The translations under genes and the position numbers were made by a program. This document shows positions 22,541 to 30,770 of a DNA stretch of 64,000 nucleotides, piece after piece. Numbering within the stretch: position 1 is the stretch's first letter; each line of letters opens with the position of its first letter. This stretch comes from HKCCE3408 sp038530555 (GTDB lineage Bacteria > Pseudomonadota > Alphaproteobacteria > Rhodobacterales > Rhodobacteraceae), in NCBI GenBank assembly GCA_038530555.1, contig JBCBCN010000002.1:124001-188000 (forward strand). Reading direction: 5' to 3'. Below the pieces are notes generated by a model. It was given only the letters and a program-made list of their open reading frames with translations. It did no database searches and was not told the origin of the DNA.

Positions 22541-25082
22541 TGACGATCCGTCCAGGCACCACGATCAGCTTTTTCGGCGCGTTGCCCGCCAAGGCCTTCT
22601 GCACCTGGTCATCGGCCAGGGCCATCGCTTCGATCTCCGCGCGCGCCAGATCCTTGGCCACGACGATCTCAGACTTGCGTTTGCCGTTGATTTGGATGGG
22701 CAGCGTCACCGTATCCTCGACCAGCATCGCCTCATCGGCCACGGGCCAGGGCGCGGCTGTAACCATGCCAGTTTTGCCCAAAGCCTGCCAGATCTCCTCG
22801 GACAGATGCGGCGTCATCGGTGACATCAGCTGCGCGAGCGTTGCGACCGCTTCGCGTCGCGCCTTGGAACTGGCCTTGGAGCGGCCAAGCGTGTTGGCAA
22901 AGGCGTAAAGCTTGGCGATGGCGGCGTTGAAGCCAAAGCTCTCCACGCCGTTGGTCACATCCTGGATGGTCTTGTGCATTTCCCGCAACAGCGCCTCGTC
23001 CTGGCTGCTGTCGCCCTCTTCAGCACCAGCGATTTCCATCGCCAAACGGTGGACCCGGGCCAAGTGCTTACTGGCCGCTTCGGCGCCCGCATCGGTCCAT
23101 TCCACATCGCGTTCCGGAGGCGAGTCCGACAAGACGAACCAGCGCGCGGTGTCCGCGCCATATTTGGCGATGATATCCATCGGATTGACGACGTTGCGCT
23201 TGGATTTCGACATCTTGGCCGAGGGCACGATCTCGATCTCGCGGCCATCCTCTTTGAGGAACGCGCCACCGTCTTTTAGGTCCACCTCTTCGGGGAAATA
23301 GTATTCCTTGCGGCCCGCCTGATTGGTTCCCTGGTAGATCGCGTGGGTCACCATGCCTTGTGTGAAAAGCGCATCGAACGGCTCCACCGCGCTTTCGGGC
23401 AGGTGGCCGCAGATCTGCATCGCCCGAGCGAAAAAGCGCGAATAGAGCAGGTGCAAGATCGCGTGCTCGATCCCGCCGATGTACTGGTCGACATTCATCC
23501 AATACTCCGCGTCCTTTGCCTGGGTCGGCGTCAGGGCGCGGGGCGCGGTGAAGCGGGCGTAGTACCAGGACGAGTCGACGAATGTGTCCATCGTGTCCGT
23601 CTCCCGGCGAGCGGCGTCACCGCATTTCGGGCAGGGCACCTGGCGCCAGCTTGGATGCCAATCGAGCGGGTTGCCCGGCCGGTCAAAGGTCACATCCTCG
23701 GGCAGCTCGATGGGCAGGTTTTCCTTTTTCTCCGGCACCACGCCGCAGCTGTCGCAATGCACCACCGGGATTGGACAGCCCCAATAGCGCTGACGGCTTA
23801 GACCCCAGTCGCGCAGGCGATAGCGCGTCATGCCGCGACCCAGGCGATGCTCTTCGAACCAGTCAATGGTCGTTTCGATAGCTTCCAGGCTGCTGGCCTC
23901 CTGGATACCGGCGAAATGGGAGACATAGCGGACCTTTTCGGTCTTCGGAGGCACCAGGGCCTCATCCGCCACGTCCTTGCTCGAGCCCGGCAGATAGAAG
24001 GCGTTGCGCACGTCTAAGCCGTATTTCCGCGCGAAATCCAGGTCGCGCTGATCATGGGCCGGACAGCCAAAGACTGCGCCGGTGCCGTATTCCATCAACA
24101 CGAAATTGCCGATCCAGACCGGCAACTCACGATCGTCGGCCGGGTGTTTGACCCTCAGCCCTGTGTCATGGCCCAGCTTTTCGGCCTTCTCCATCGCCTC
24201 TTCGGTGGTGGCGCCCTTTCGGGCCTCCACACAGAAGGCCGCGACCGCCGGGTCCTCGGCCTCAAGCGCCTTGGACAGCGGGTGATCGGGGGAGATCGCG
24301 ATAAAGCTTGCGCCATGCAGCGTGTCGGGCCGGGTCGAATAGCACGGGATCGCGTCGACACCTTCGACCGGCGCGGTCAGGTGGAAATCAATCTCAATCC
24401 CGCGGGACTTGCCGATCCAATTGGCCTGCATGGTTTTCACCTTGGCGGGCCAATCATCGAGACCGTCGAGCGCATCCAACAGATCTTCGGAATAATCCGA
24501 GATCTTAAAAAACCACTGTGTCAGTTCACGGCGCTCCACCACCGCGCCGGAACGCCAGCCACGCCCATCCTCGACCTGTTCATTAGCTAGGACGGTCATA
24601 TCGACCGGGTCCCAATTGACGACCGCCGCCTTGCGATAGACCAGGCCCGCATCCAGGAAATCTAGGAACATCGCTTGTTGCTGGCCGTAATATTCTGGAT
24701 CGCAGGTGGCGAATTCCCGGCTCCAATCAAGCGTTAGGCCCAAGGGCCGGAACTGCGCTTTCATGTTGGCGATGTTCTCACGCGTCCAGGTGCCAGGGTG
24801 GATCTTGCGCTCAATCGCTGCGTTCTCCGCCGGCAAGCCGAAAGCATCCCAGCCCATCGGGTGCAGCACGGAAAAGCCCTGCGCCATCTTATAACGCGCC
24901 ACCACGTCGCCCATCGTGTAGTTGCGCACATGGCCGATATGCAGCGCGCCCGAGGGATACGGAAACATCTCGAGCACGTAGTATTTCGGCTTGGAAAGAT
25001 CGCGCTTGGCCGCGAAAAGACCGGCCTCATCCCAGGCCTTTTGCCATTTCGGCTCAATATCGGCTGGCGTGTAGCTCGCCAT
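22527..25082 (-). CDS. leuS: Leucyl-tRNA synthetase
   Basis: Charges tRNA-Leu with leucine; class I synthetase of 851 residues. The HIGH motif appears as PYPSGALHIGHVRNYT near the N-terminus, and KMSKS as SAKMSKSKRNVV. The CP1 editing domain (TRPDTLHGASF, then NFVLMEYGTGAVFGCPAHDQRD) and the zinc-type insert CPKCGDA are intact. ATG at 25082 is chosen over GTG at 25088 because GGAAGGAG lies eight bases before it. That Shine-Dalgarno falls in a predicted stem (25087-25138). First gene of the leuS-lptE-holA operon. Confidence 0.97.
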   Translation of the reverse strand: MASYTPADIEPKWQKAWDEAGLFAAKRDLSKPKYYVLEMFPYPSGALHIGHVRNYTMGDVVARYKMAQGFSVLHPMGWDAFGLPAENAAIERKIHPGTWTRENIANMKAQFRPLGLTLDWSREFATCDPEYYGQQQAMFLDFLDAGLVYRKAAVVNWDPVDMTVLANEQVEDGRGWRSGAVVERRELTQWFFKISDYSEDLLDALDGLDDWPAKVKTMQANWIGKSRGIEIDFHLTAPVEGVDAIPCYSTRPDTLHGASFIAISPDHPLSKALEAEDPAVAAFCVEARKGATTEEAMEKAEKLGHDTGLRVKHPADDRELPVWIGNFVLMEYGTGAVFGCPAHDQRDLDFARKYGLDVRNAFYLPGSSKDVADEALVPPKTEKVRYVSHFAGIQEASSLEAIETTIDWFEEHRLGRGMTRYRLRDWGLSRQRYWGCPIPVVHCDSCGVVPEKKENLPIELPEDVTFDRPGNPLDWHPSWRQVPCPKCGDAARRETDTMDTFVDSSWYYARFTAPRALTPTQAKDAEYWMNVDQYIGGIEHAILHLLYSRFFARAMQICGHLPESAVEPFDALFTQGMVTHAIYQGTNQAGRKEYYFPEEVDLKDGGAFLKEDGREIEIVPSAKMSKSKRNVVNPMDIIAKYGADTARWFVLSDSPPERDVEWTDAGAEAASKHLARVHRLAMEIAGAEEGDSSQDEALLREMHKTIQDVTNGVESFGFNAAIAKLYAFANTLGRSKASSKARREAVATLAQLMSPMTPHLSEEIWQALGKTGMVTAAPWPVADEAMLVEDTVTLPIQINGKRKSEIVVAKDLARAEIEAMALADDQVQKALAGNAPKKLIVVPGRIVNVVI

Positions 25083-25086
25083 GGCC

Positions 25087-25138
25087 ACCGCTCCTTCCTC
25101 TCTGCGCCCTTCGGTTTAGGACGCAGCGGCGGAGCGGT
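25087..25138 (-). promoter_or_regulatory. Hairpin covering the leuS Shine-Dalgarno
   Basis: On the transcribed (minus) strand ACCGCTCC (25138-25131) can pair perfectly with GGAGCGGT (25094-25087), with an inner CTGCG/CGCAG stem (25126-25122 with 25106-25102). The downstream arm contains the GGAG of the leuS ribosome-binding site, so folding would hide it. There is no T-run, so a terminator for the upstream aminotransferase is unlikely. Translational control is inferred. Confidence 0.4.
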
Positions 25139-25144
25139 CTAGCA

Positions 25145-25999
25145 CTACACGGCGGTTTTCAGGCTTTCCTCGAGATAAATCTCGCGCAGGCGGCTGGCGA
25201 TTGCGCCGGGCGCCCCGGTGCCAACCGGCTGACCGTCGATCTCGACCACCGGCATCACGAAGGTTGAGGCTGAGGTCACGAATGCCTCATCGGCCTCCTT
25301 GGCTTCTTCGATGGAGAATGCACGCTCTTCGACCTGCATCTGCGCCTCTTGCGCGAACCGCAGCACTGCAGACCGGGTGATCCCGTGCAAAATCTCATTG
25401 GACAGGTGCCGCGTGATGATCTTGTCGCCCTTCACGATATAGGCGTTGTTCGAGGTGCCCTCGGTCACCGCGCCGTCCTGCACCATCCAGGCGTCGTCCG
25501 CGCCTGCGGCCTTGGCCATCATCTTACCCATGGACGGATAGAGAAGCTGCACGGTTTTGATGTCGCGGCGGCCCCAGCGCTGATCCTCGATCGAGATCAC
25601 TTTGATCCCCGTCTTTGCGGCCGGCGCATTGGCGAGACCCGGCTTGGCCTGTGTAAACAGCACGATGGTTGGCTTGGTATCCTTGGGATAGGCGAAATCG
25701 CGATCCGCCGCGCCACGGGTGATCTGCAGATAAACCAGACCCTCGTCGATGTCGTTCTCTTCGACCAGCTTGCGGTGGATCTCAAGCAGGTCTTGCTCAC
25801 TGACCGGATTGTCCATCTCAAGCTCATCGAGGGAGCGCTGAAGGCGCTTGGCATGGCCCGCGAAGTCGATCAGCTTGCCACCCAGCACGCTTGTGACTTC
25901 ATAAACACCATCGGCAAAGAGGAACCCGCGGTCGAAAATCGACACGGTCGCCTCATGCTCGGCGACAAACTCTCCGTTGACATAAACCGTGCGCGTCAT
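25145..25999 (-). CDS. dat: D-amino-acid aminotransferase (class IV PLP enzyme)
   Basis: PLP-dependent transamination between D-amino acids and 2-oxo acids, typically D-alanine and 2-oxoglutarate giving D-glutamate. The 284-residue fold-type IV protein has FDRGFLFADGVYE near the N-terminus, ITRGAADRDF in the substrate-arginine region, and the PLP lysine Lys148 in RRDIKTVQLLYP. TEGTSNNAYIV is the phosphate-binding loop. ATG at 25999 is chosen; an upstream extension has no family similarity. It lies 64 bases after the dgcN-dgcA pair on the same strand, which points to D-glutamate/D-alanine metabolism. A branched-chain aminotransferase-like specificity is less likely. Confidence 0.88.
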   Translation of the reverse strand: MTRTVYVNGEFVAEHEATVSIFDRGFLFADGVYEVTSVLGGKLIDFAGHAKRLQRSLDELEMDNPVSEQDLLEIHRKLVEENDIDEGLVYLQITRGAADRDFAYPKDTKPTIVLFTQAKPGLANAPAAKTGIKVISIEDQRWGRRDIKTVQLLYPSMGKMMAKAAGADDAWMVQDGAVTEGTSNNAYIVKGDKIITRHLSNEILHGITRSAVLRFAQEAQMQVEERAFSIEEAKEADEAFVTSASTFVMPVVEIDGQPVGTGAPGAIASRLREIYLEESLKTAV

Positions 26000-26063
26000 T
26001 TCGAGATCCCTTCTGGTCTGGTCCCGGTTAGCTAGGCGGCGGACCCTAGCCTGTCCAGTTTCT

Positions 26064-27014
26064 TCAACCCCAAAGCTCCGGCGCCGGGGGGTGTAGGATT
26101 GAGCCTTCGAACCGCATCGGCGGCTCACGATCCTCGGCGAGCAGGAGCGGCCCGTCGAGATCGACAATCTCAGCACCCTGTGCAACCAACAGCGCGGGCG
26201 CCATAGCCAGGCTCGATCCGACCATGCAGCCGACCATCAGGCGATACCCCTCGGCCCGCGCCGCATCCCGGAGCGCCAAGGCCTCGGTCAGGCCGCCGGT
26301 CTTGTCGAGCTTGATATTGACCATGTCATACTTGCCCTTGAGCGCGCTCAGGCTTGCCCGGTCATGGCAGCTTTCATCGGCACAAACCGGAAGCGGGCGC
26401 GCGATCTCAGCCAGCATATCGTCCTGGCCTGCAGGGAGGGGCTGTTCGACCATCTGCACGCCAAGGCGCACGAGATGTGGGGCAAGCTCAGAGTAGATTT
26501 CCGCGCTCCAGCCCTCATTCGCATCCACGATAATCGCCGCATCAGGTGCTCCAGCGCGGACAGCCTCGAGCCGCGCCATATCGTCGGGCGTGCCAAGTTT
26601 GATTTTCAGAAGCGGGCGCGCGGCGTGTTTGGCCGCAGAGGCGCGCATATTCTCGGGGGTATCGAGCGAAAGCGTGAAGGCCGACGTGACTGGTGCGGGG
26701 GCGGGATGCTCCAATAGCTCCCAAACACGTTTGCCTTTGGCCTTGGCTTCAGCGTCCCAAATCGCACAGTCCACCGCGTTTCGCGCGGCACCTGCTGGCA
26801 TCGCTTCACTGTCACCGCTGTCGATATAGGCTTGGATCTGCGCCTCAACACTGTCGAGCGTTTCGCCGTAACGCGCATAGGGGACGCATTCGCCGCGCCC
26901 CCCGCTCTCGCCTTGATCAATATGGAAGGTGAGCACCTGCGCCTCGGTCCGCGACCCGCGGGAGATGGTGAAGACCTCCGCAAGCCGAAAGCTGTCGCGC
27001 GTGACGCGGTGCAT
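26064..27014 (-). CDS. dgcA: Enolase-superfamily racemase (N-acetyl-D-glutamate racemase DgcA-type)
   Basis: A 316-residue enolase-superfamily enzyme of the dipeptide-epimerase branch. Catalytic residues are in place: Lys137-x-Lys139 (LLKIKLG), metal ligands Asp164 (IIVDANEG), Glu190 (VEQPLP) and Asp213 (CADES), and the second base Lys235 (NIKLDKTGG). Sequence alone cannot separate L-Ala-D/L-Glu epimerase from the N-acetyl-glutamate racemase of the D-glutamate pathway. The one-base coupled DUF1611 gene upstream (shared TGATG) is the published partner of the latter, so I favour that. Both roles relate to D-glutamate from peptidoglycan or the environment. Confidence 0.85.
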   Translation of the reverse strand: MHRVTRDSFRLAEVFTISRGSRTEAQVLTFHIDQGESGGRGECVPYARYGETLDSVEAQIQAYIDSGDSEAMPAGAARNAVDCAIWDAEAKAKGKRVWELLEHPAPAPVTSAFTLSLDTPENMRASAAKHAARPLLKIKLGTPDDMARLEAVRAGAPDAAIIVDANEGWSAEIYSELAPHLVRLGVQMVEQPLPAGQDDMLAEIARPLPVCADESCHDRASLSALKGKYDMVNIKLDKTGGLTEALALRDAARAEGYRLMVGCMVGSSLAMAPALLVAQGAEIVDLDGPLLLAEDREPPMRFEGSILHPPAPELWG

Positions 27015-28015
27015 CAGATTGCCCCGAGCGCGTCGCAGAGCCGACCGGCATTCTGGCGAAACGGATCGACCGTCGGCAGGCCCATGCGCGCCTCGACGCT
27101 TTCGAGATAGCTAAGCGCTTCATCCTCTCCCATGGCGGCGGTGTTGATCGAAATCCCCACCACCTGCGCCGCCGGGTTCGCCACCTTAGCCAGAGGCAGA
27201 GCCGTGTCGCGCAGCGCCTCCAGCGTGGGAAGCGAGTAGTCCGGCAGCCCGCGCATATGCGGCCGGGTCGGCTCATGACTGAGGATCAGGGCATCGGGCT
27301 GGCCGCCATGGATCAGGGCCATCGTCACGCCGGAATAGGAGACGTGGAACAAGCTGCCCTGCCCCTCGATCATGTCCCAGTGATCGTCGTCATTGTCCGG
27401 CGTCAGCCACTCGACCGCACCGGCCATGAAATCCGCGATCACCGCATCCAGTGGGACACCGTCGCCCGTCACAAGGATGCCGGTTTGGCCCGTTGCGCGG
27501 AAGCTCGACTTCATACCGCGCCGGCGCATCTCGGCGTCCATCGCCAGGGCTGTGTACATCTTACCGACGGAGCAATCGGTGCCGACCGCCAGGCACCGCT
27601 TGCCCGCGCGCTTTTTGCCATTGGCGATCGGATAATCGACGCTTGGGATGCGGACATCGTGCAGGCGCTGCCCCACGGCTTCCGCGCTCGCCACCAGATC
27701 GGCCTCATTGCGCAGCAGATTGTGCAAGCCGGAGGCCAAATCCATACCTTGCTCCAGCGCATCGATCAAAACGCGCTTCCAGGTCGAGGAGATCACGCCG
27801 CCACGATTGGCCACGCCGATGACCATGGTCTGAGCACCCGCCGCTTTCGCCTCCGCGACAGTCATATCGGGCAGCCCCACATCAGCGTTGCAGCCTTCGA
27901 GCCGGAGCTGACCCACGCAATTGTCTGGCCGCCAGTCCCGGATCCCCTGCGCCACTTTCGCCGCCAAACCGTCGGGCGCATCACCCAAAAACAAAAGATA
28001 AGGTGTTTTGATCAT
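27014..28015 (-). CDS. dgcN: DUF1611 protein, D-glutamate N-acetyltransferase DgcN-type
   Basis: A 333-residue DUF1611 protein with an N-terminal Rossmann-like domain (TPYLLFLGDAPDGLAAKVA) and a C-terminal P-loop domain carrying GTDCSVGK (145-152). Later landmarks are MIEGQGSLFHVSYSGVT, ALILSHEPTRPH and VVGISINTAAM. DUF1611 proteins coupled to an enolase-superfamily racemase have been reported to N-acetylate D-glutamate, feeding L-glutamate production. The pairing here (TGATG overlap with dgcA) fits that. A nucleotide-dependent reaction on a different amino acid cannot be excluded. Its own promoter probably lies in 28016-28154. Confidence 0.85.
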   Translation of the reverse strand: MIKTPYLLFLGDAPDGLAAKVAQGIRDWRPDNCVGQLRLEGCNADVGLPDMTVAEAKAAGAQTMVIGVANRGGVISSTWKRVLIDALEQGMDLASGLHNLLRNEADLVASAEAVGQRLHDVRIPSVDYPIANGKKRAGKRCLAVGTDCSVGKMYTALAMDAEMRRRGMKSSFRATGQTGILVTGDGVPLDAVIADFMAGAVEWLTPDNDDDHWDMIEGQGSLFHVSYSGVTMALIHGGQPDALILSHEPTRPHMRGLPDYSLPTLEALRDTALPLAKVANPAAQVVGISINTAAMGEDEALSYLESVEARMGLPTVDPFRQNAGRLCDALGAI

Positions 28016-28154
28016 GCTGCGCTCCGTCCCTGGTGTGATGGCCGAAGAGAGGTTAACGCGTTGCAGCAGGGAACGCTTCGCTTACTCGTGCGCGTTCTTA
28101 TGAATTGTTCGAAGAAATTTGCGCGTTTCGACCAGAGAGGGGAGATTTTCCCGT

Positions 28155-28505
28155 TTAGTCCAGCGCAGGGAGGTAACCTTCGATGTCCTGCCCATGGACG
28201 AAATCCAAGGGCGCCGTGGCTCCGCATGCCGATTGCTGCTTGAATTCAAATACGGCGCGACCTGGTTCCAACGCCGCCGCGATGATCAGCGCACGCCGGA
28301 CCAGCTCGGTGCCTTTGTAAATGTCGACATGGCCGCGAAGGGGCAGTTGTTTGTCGCGGGCCACCGTGAGACCGCGATCAGTCATTTCGATCACTGGAAC
28401 GACGACATCGCCGGCCCGAAGTGTCAATCGCGCAGTGTTTTCCGGTCGGCTTTGGGCATCTTGCAAGCCCTCAAGGACCGCTTTCGGCAAATGTCCAGAC
28501 ATCAT
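28155..28505 (-). CDS. Small conserved protein, function unknown
   Basis: A 116-residue cytoplasmic protein without signal or membrane segment. The visible pattern is an N-terminal helix (LPKAVLEGLQDAQS) followed by beta-rich sequence (ARLTLRAGDVVVPVIEMTDRGLTV, RGHVDIYKGTELVRRALII, GRAVFEFKQQS). I recall similar small proteins in Rhodobacteraceae but no assigned role; the strand pattern is loosely PilZ-like, without the RxxxR motif. ATG at 28505 (or 28502) is chosen over 28550. It precedes dgcN by 139 bases on the same strand. Confidence 0.7.
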   Translation of the reverse strand: MMSGHLPKAVLEGLQDAQSRPENTARLTLRAGDVVVPVIEMTDRGLTVARDKQLPLRGHVDIYKGTELVRRALIIAAALEPGRAVFEFKQQSACGATAPLDFVHGQDIEGYLPALD

Positions 28506-28717
28506 CAAACCCCCGCAATAACTACTCAACACAATACGCAACGACGTCAATGATCTCTGATTTCACCTGCAAAGATACTGAATTTATGAGAACAATTTAT
28601 TTCTGAGATCGTCGCTGTTGTTTGGATGGTCTGCATCAGCGCGCAGGTGTTGCGCTTTTGTGGGAGTGGGTCGGTCAGCGCGGACTGCTACAATCATCGT
28701 CAGCATCGGAGGATTTC

Positions 28718-29707
28718 ATGGGCGAATTGATCGACGGGATTTGGCACCAGGACCCGCAATTTACCAAAAGCAAAGACGGCGCTTTCCGTCGAAAAGCATC
28801 AACATTTCGCAACTGGGTGACCGCTGACGGCGCGCCCGGACCAACGGGTACAGGTGGGTACAAGGCCGAAAGCGGCCGCTACTACCTCTATGTCAGCCAT
28901 GCCTGCCCCTGGGCCAACCGGAGCCTGATTTTTCGGGCGGTCAAAGACCTCGCGCCGCATATCGATATCTCGGTCGTCCACCCTGACATGCTGGCCGACG
29001 GCTGGAGCTTCGACACGGATTTTCCCGGCGCGACGGGCGATGGCTTGGGCGAGGCAACACATCTGCGCGACATCTATGTCCGGGCCGATCCAAAGGTGAC
29101 CACCCGCGCGACTGTGCCCATCCTATGGGACAAAAAGACGGGCACCATCGTCTCGAACGAAAGCTCCGAGATCATCCGTATGTTCAACACGGCCTTTAAC
29201 GAGGTCACTGGCAACACGCTCGACTTCTACCCCGGACCCCTCCGCGCCGAGATCGACGCGCTCAATGACCGGATTTATGACAGCTTCAACAACGGCGTTT
29301 ACCGTTCCGGCTTTGCGCGGAGCCAGGAGGCCTATGACGACGCTGTGGGCGCGGTTTTCGAAACGCTCGATTGGCTGGAAGGGATCTTGGCCGAGAAGCG
29401 CTATCTTACCGGCGATCAAGTGACCGAGGCGGATTGGCGGCTGTTTCCGACGCTGGTACGGTTCGACCTGGTCTACCACCTGCATTTCAAATGCAATCGG
29501 AAGCGGATCATCGATTATCCCAACCTCTGGGCCTACACACGGGAGCTCTACCAATGGCCGGGCATCCGCGATGTGGTGAATTTCGACCATATCGTACAGC
29601 ACTACCACTATAGCCACGAGACGATAAATCCGGCGCGCATCATTCCCATCAATCCGGTGATCGACTGGCTGGAGCCGCACGGACGCGAGGGCTTGCAGAG
29701 CGCGTAA
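28718..29707 (+). CDS. Glutathionyl-hydroquinone reductase-like GST (Xi class)
   Basis: A 329-residue cytosolic protein of the Xi/Omega-like GST class that reduces glutathionyl-hydroquinones to hydroquinones and glutathione. The catalytic cysteine Cys63 lies in the class motif SHACPWANR. Other class features are the N-terminal FRNWVTADG, the conserved ATVPILWDKKTGTIVSNESSEII and the C-terminal YHYSHETINP. Length matches the family (about 320-330). ATG at 28718 has GGAGG six bases upstream. It is monocistronic with a roughly 210-base upstream gap. Confidence 0.92.
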   Translation: MGELIDGIWHQDPQFTKSKDGAFRRKASTFRNWVTADGAPGPTGTGGYKAESGRYYLYVSHACPWANRSLIFRAVKDLAPHIDISVVHPDMLADGWSFDTDFPGATGDGLGEATHLRDIYVRADPKVTTRATVPILWDKKTGTIVSNESSEIIRMFNTAFNEVTGNTLDFYPGPLRAEIDALNDRIYDSFNNGVYRSGFARSQEAYDDAVGAVFETLDWLEGILAEKRYLTGDQVTEADWRLFPTLVRFDLVYHLHFKCNRKRIIDYPNLWAYTRELYQWPGIRDVVNFDHIVQHYHYSHETINPARIIPINPVIDWLEPHGREGLQSA

Positions 29708-29717
29708 GAACGCGGTC

Positions 29718-29804
29718 ATGTCTAGCGATGTACCGATGCCGCGACAACTTCCAGGGTCCTTGCGAGATGCGGGCGTTGCCGCGCCCGGCCGTGGCGTGAA
29801 GTGA
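29718..29804 (+). CDS. Possible 28-codon leader ORF coupled to cobD
   Basis: A reading frame of 28 residues (start ATG 29718, or 29736 for 22 residues) whose TGA stop overlaps the GTG start of cobD (GTGA), the same coupling style as elsewhere in this window. The peptide has no recognisable motif. It may be a translated leader, the tail of a lost upstream gene, or chance. No Shine-Dalgarno is evident. Confidence 0.25.
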   Translation: MSSDVPMPRQLPGSLRDAGVAAPGRGVK

Positions 29805-30718
29805 GCGGCCTAGCCCTTGCCGCAGCGCTCGTTCTCGATGCGCTTTTGGGGGAGCCGCGCTGGCTCTGGGACCGCTTTCCGCATCCGGTGGTCCTAGTGG
29901 GGCGGGCGATCACTTGGCTCGAGGGGCGGCTCAATTCGGGCGCCGGGCGGCGTCTCAAAGGGACGGCTTTGGTGGCGTTGGGCGTCATGGGGCTCGGGAT
30001 ACTGGGATGGGGTGTCGAAAGGCTGCCCCTGGGTGAGATCGTCGGCGTAATCGCAGCCGCCATTCTGATCGCTCAGCGCAGTCTGTCCGACCATGCACGC
30101 ACCGTTGCCAATGCGCTTCGTATGTCCCTGAGCGAGGGCCGCCGCAGTGTGGCGATGATCGTCGGGCGCGACACGCGCGAGATGAGCGAGCCTGAAGTTA
30201 CCCGCGCCGCCATCGAAAGCGTTGCCGAGAACTTCTCAGACGGCGTGATCGCGCCAGCATTTTGGTACCTGGTGGCGGGATTGCCGGGCATCTTGATCTA
30301 CAAAGCCATCAATACAGCAGACAGCATGATCGGGTACCGCACCGAGCAATATTTGGAGTTCGGCTGGGCAGCGGCGCGCCTCGACGATCTGTTGAATTGG
30401 ATCCCGGCACGCCTCAGCGCGGCGCTTATCGCGATCTGCCATGGCTCGGGCGCCGCTTGGCGGGCTGCGGTTATGGATGGGCCGAAACACCGCTCGCCCA
30501 ATGCGGGCTGGCCCGAGGCGGCGATGGCGCGGGTGCTGAATATCGCGCTGTCCGGCCCGCGCCACTACCATGGTCGGCGTGAGGACCATCCATTCGTGCA
30601 TCCTTCGGGAGCGCGCGATATCGGACCTGAGGAGATCGACGCGGCCTGCGCGGTGATCTGGCGCTGTTGGTGGGCGTTCATTGGGCTCGCGCTCTCGATC
30701 GGCTGGCTTGTCAGCTAG
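29801..30718 (+). CDS. cobD: Adenosylcobinamide-phosphate synthase
   Basis: Integral membrane enzyme (CbiB/CobD) attaching the aminopropanol-phosphate arm to adenosylcobyric acid in cobalamin synthesis; 305 residues. Landmarks are LLGEPRWLWDRFPHPVVLVGR near the N-terminus, the family signature VGRDTREMSEPEVTRAAIESVAENFSDG (partly shown), PAFWYLVAGLPGILIYKAINTADSMIGYR, and several hydrophobic segments. GTG start with GTGA context. No other cobalamin gene lies in the window, and I see no cobalamin riboswitch in the short upstream gap, so it appears as an isolated pathway member. Confidence 0.94.
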   Translation: MSGLALAAALVLDALLGEPRWLWDRFPHPVVLVGRAITWLEGRLNSGAGRRLKGTALVALGVMGLGILGWGVERLPLGEIVGVIAAAILIAQRSLSDHARTVANALRMSLSEGRRSVAMIVGRDTREMSEPEVTRAAIESVAENFSDGVIAPAFWYLVAGLPGILIYKAINTADSMIGYRTEQYLEFGWAAARLDDLLNWIPARLSAALIAICHGSGAAWRAAVMDGPKHRSPNAGWPEAAMARVLNIALSGPRHYHGRREDHPFVHPSGARDIGPEEIDAACAVIWRCWWAFIGLALSIGWLVS

Positions 30719-30770
30719 GCCAGGATCGCTAGGCTGCGCGAAAATCCAGACCACTTGTGGAGAGACTTCG

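Noticed and set aside
29708..29800. Cobalamin riboswitch before cobD
   Set aside because: The gap is under 100 bases and lacks a recognisable B12 box.
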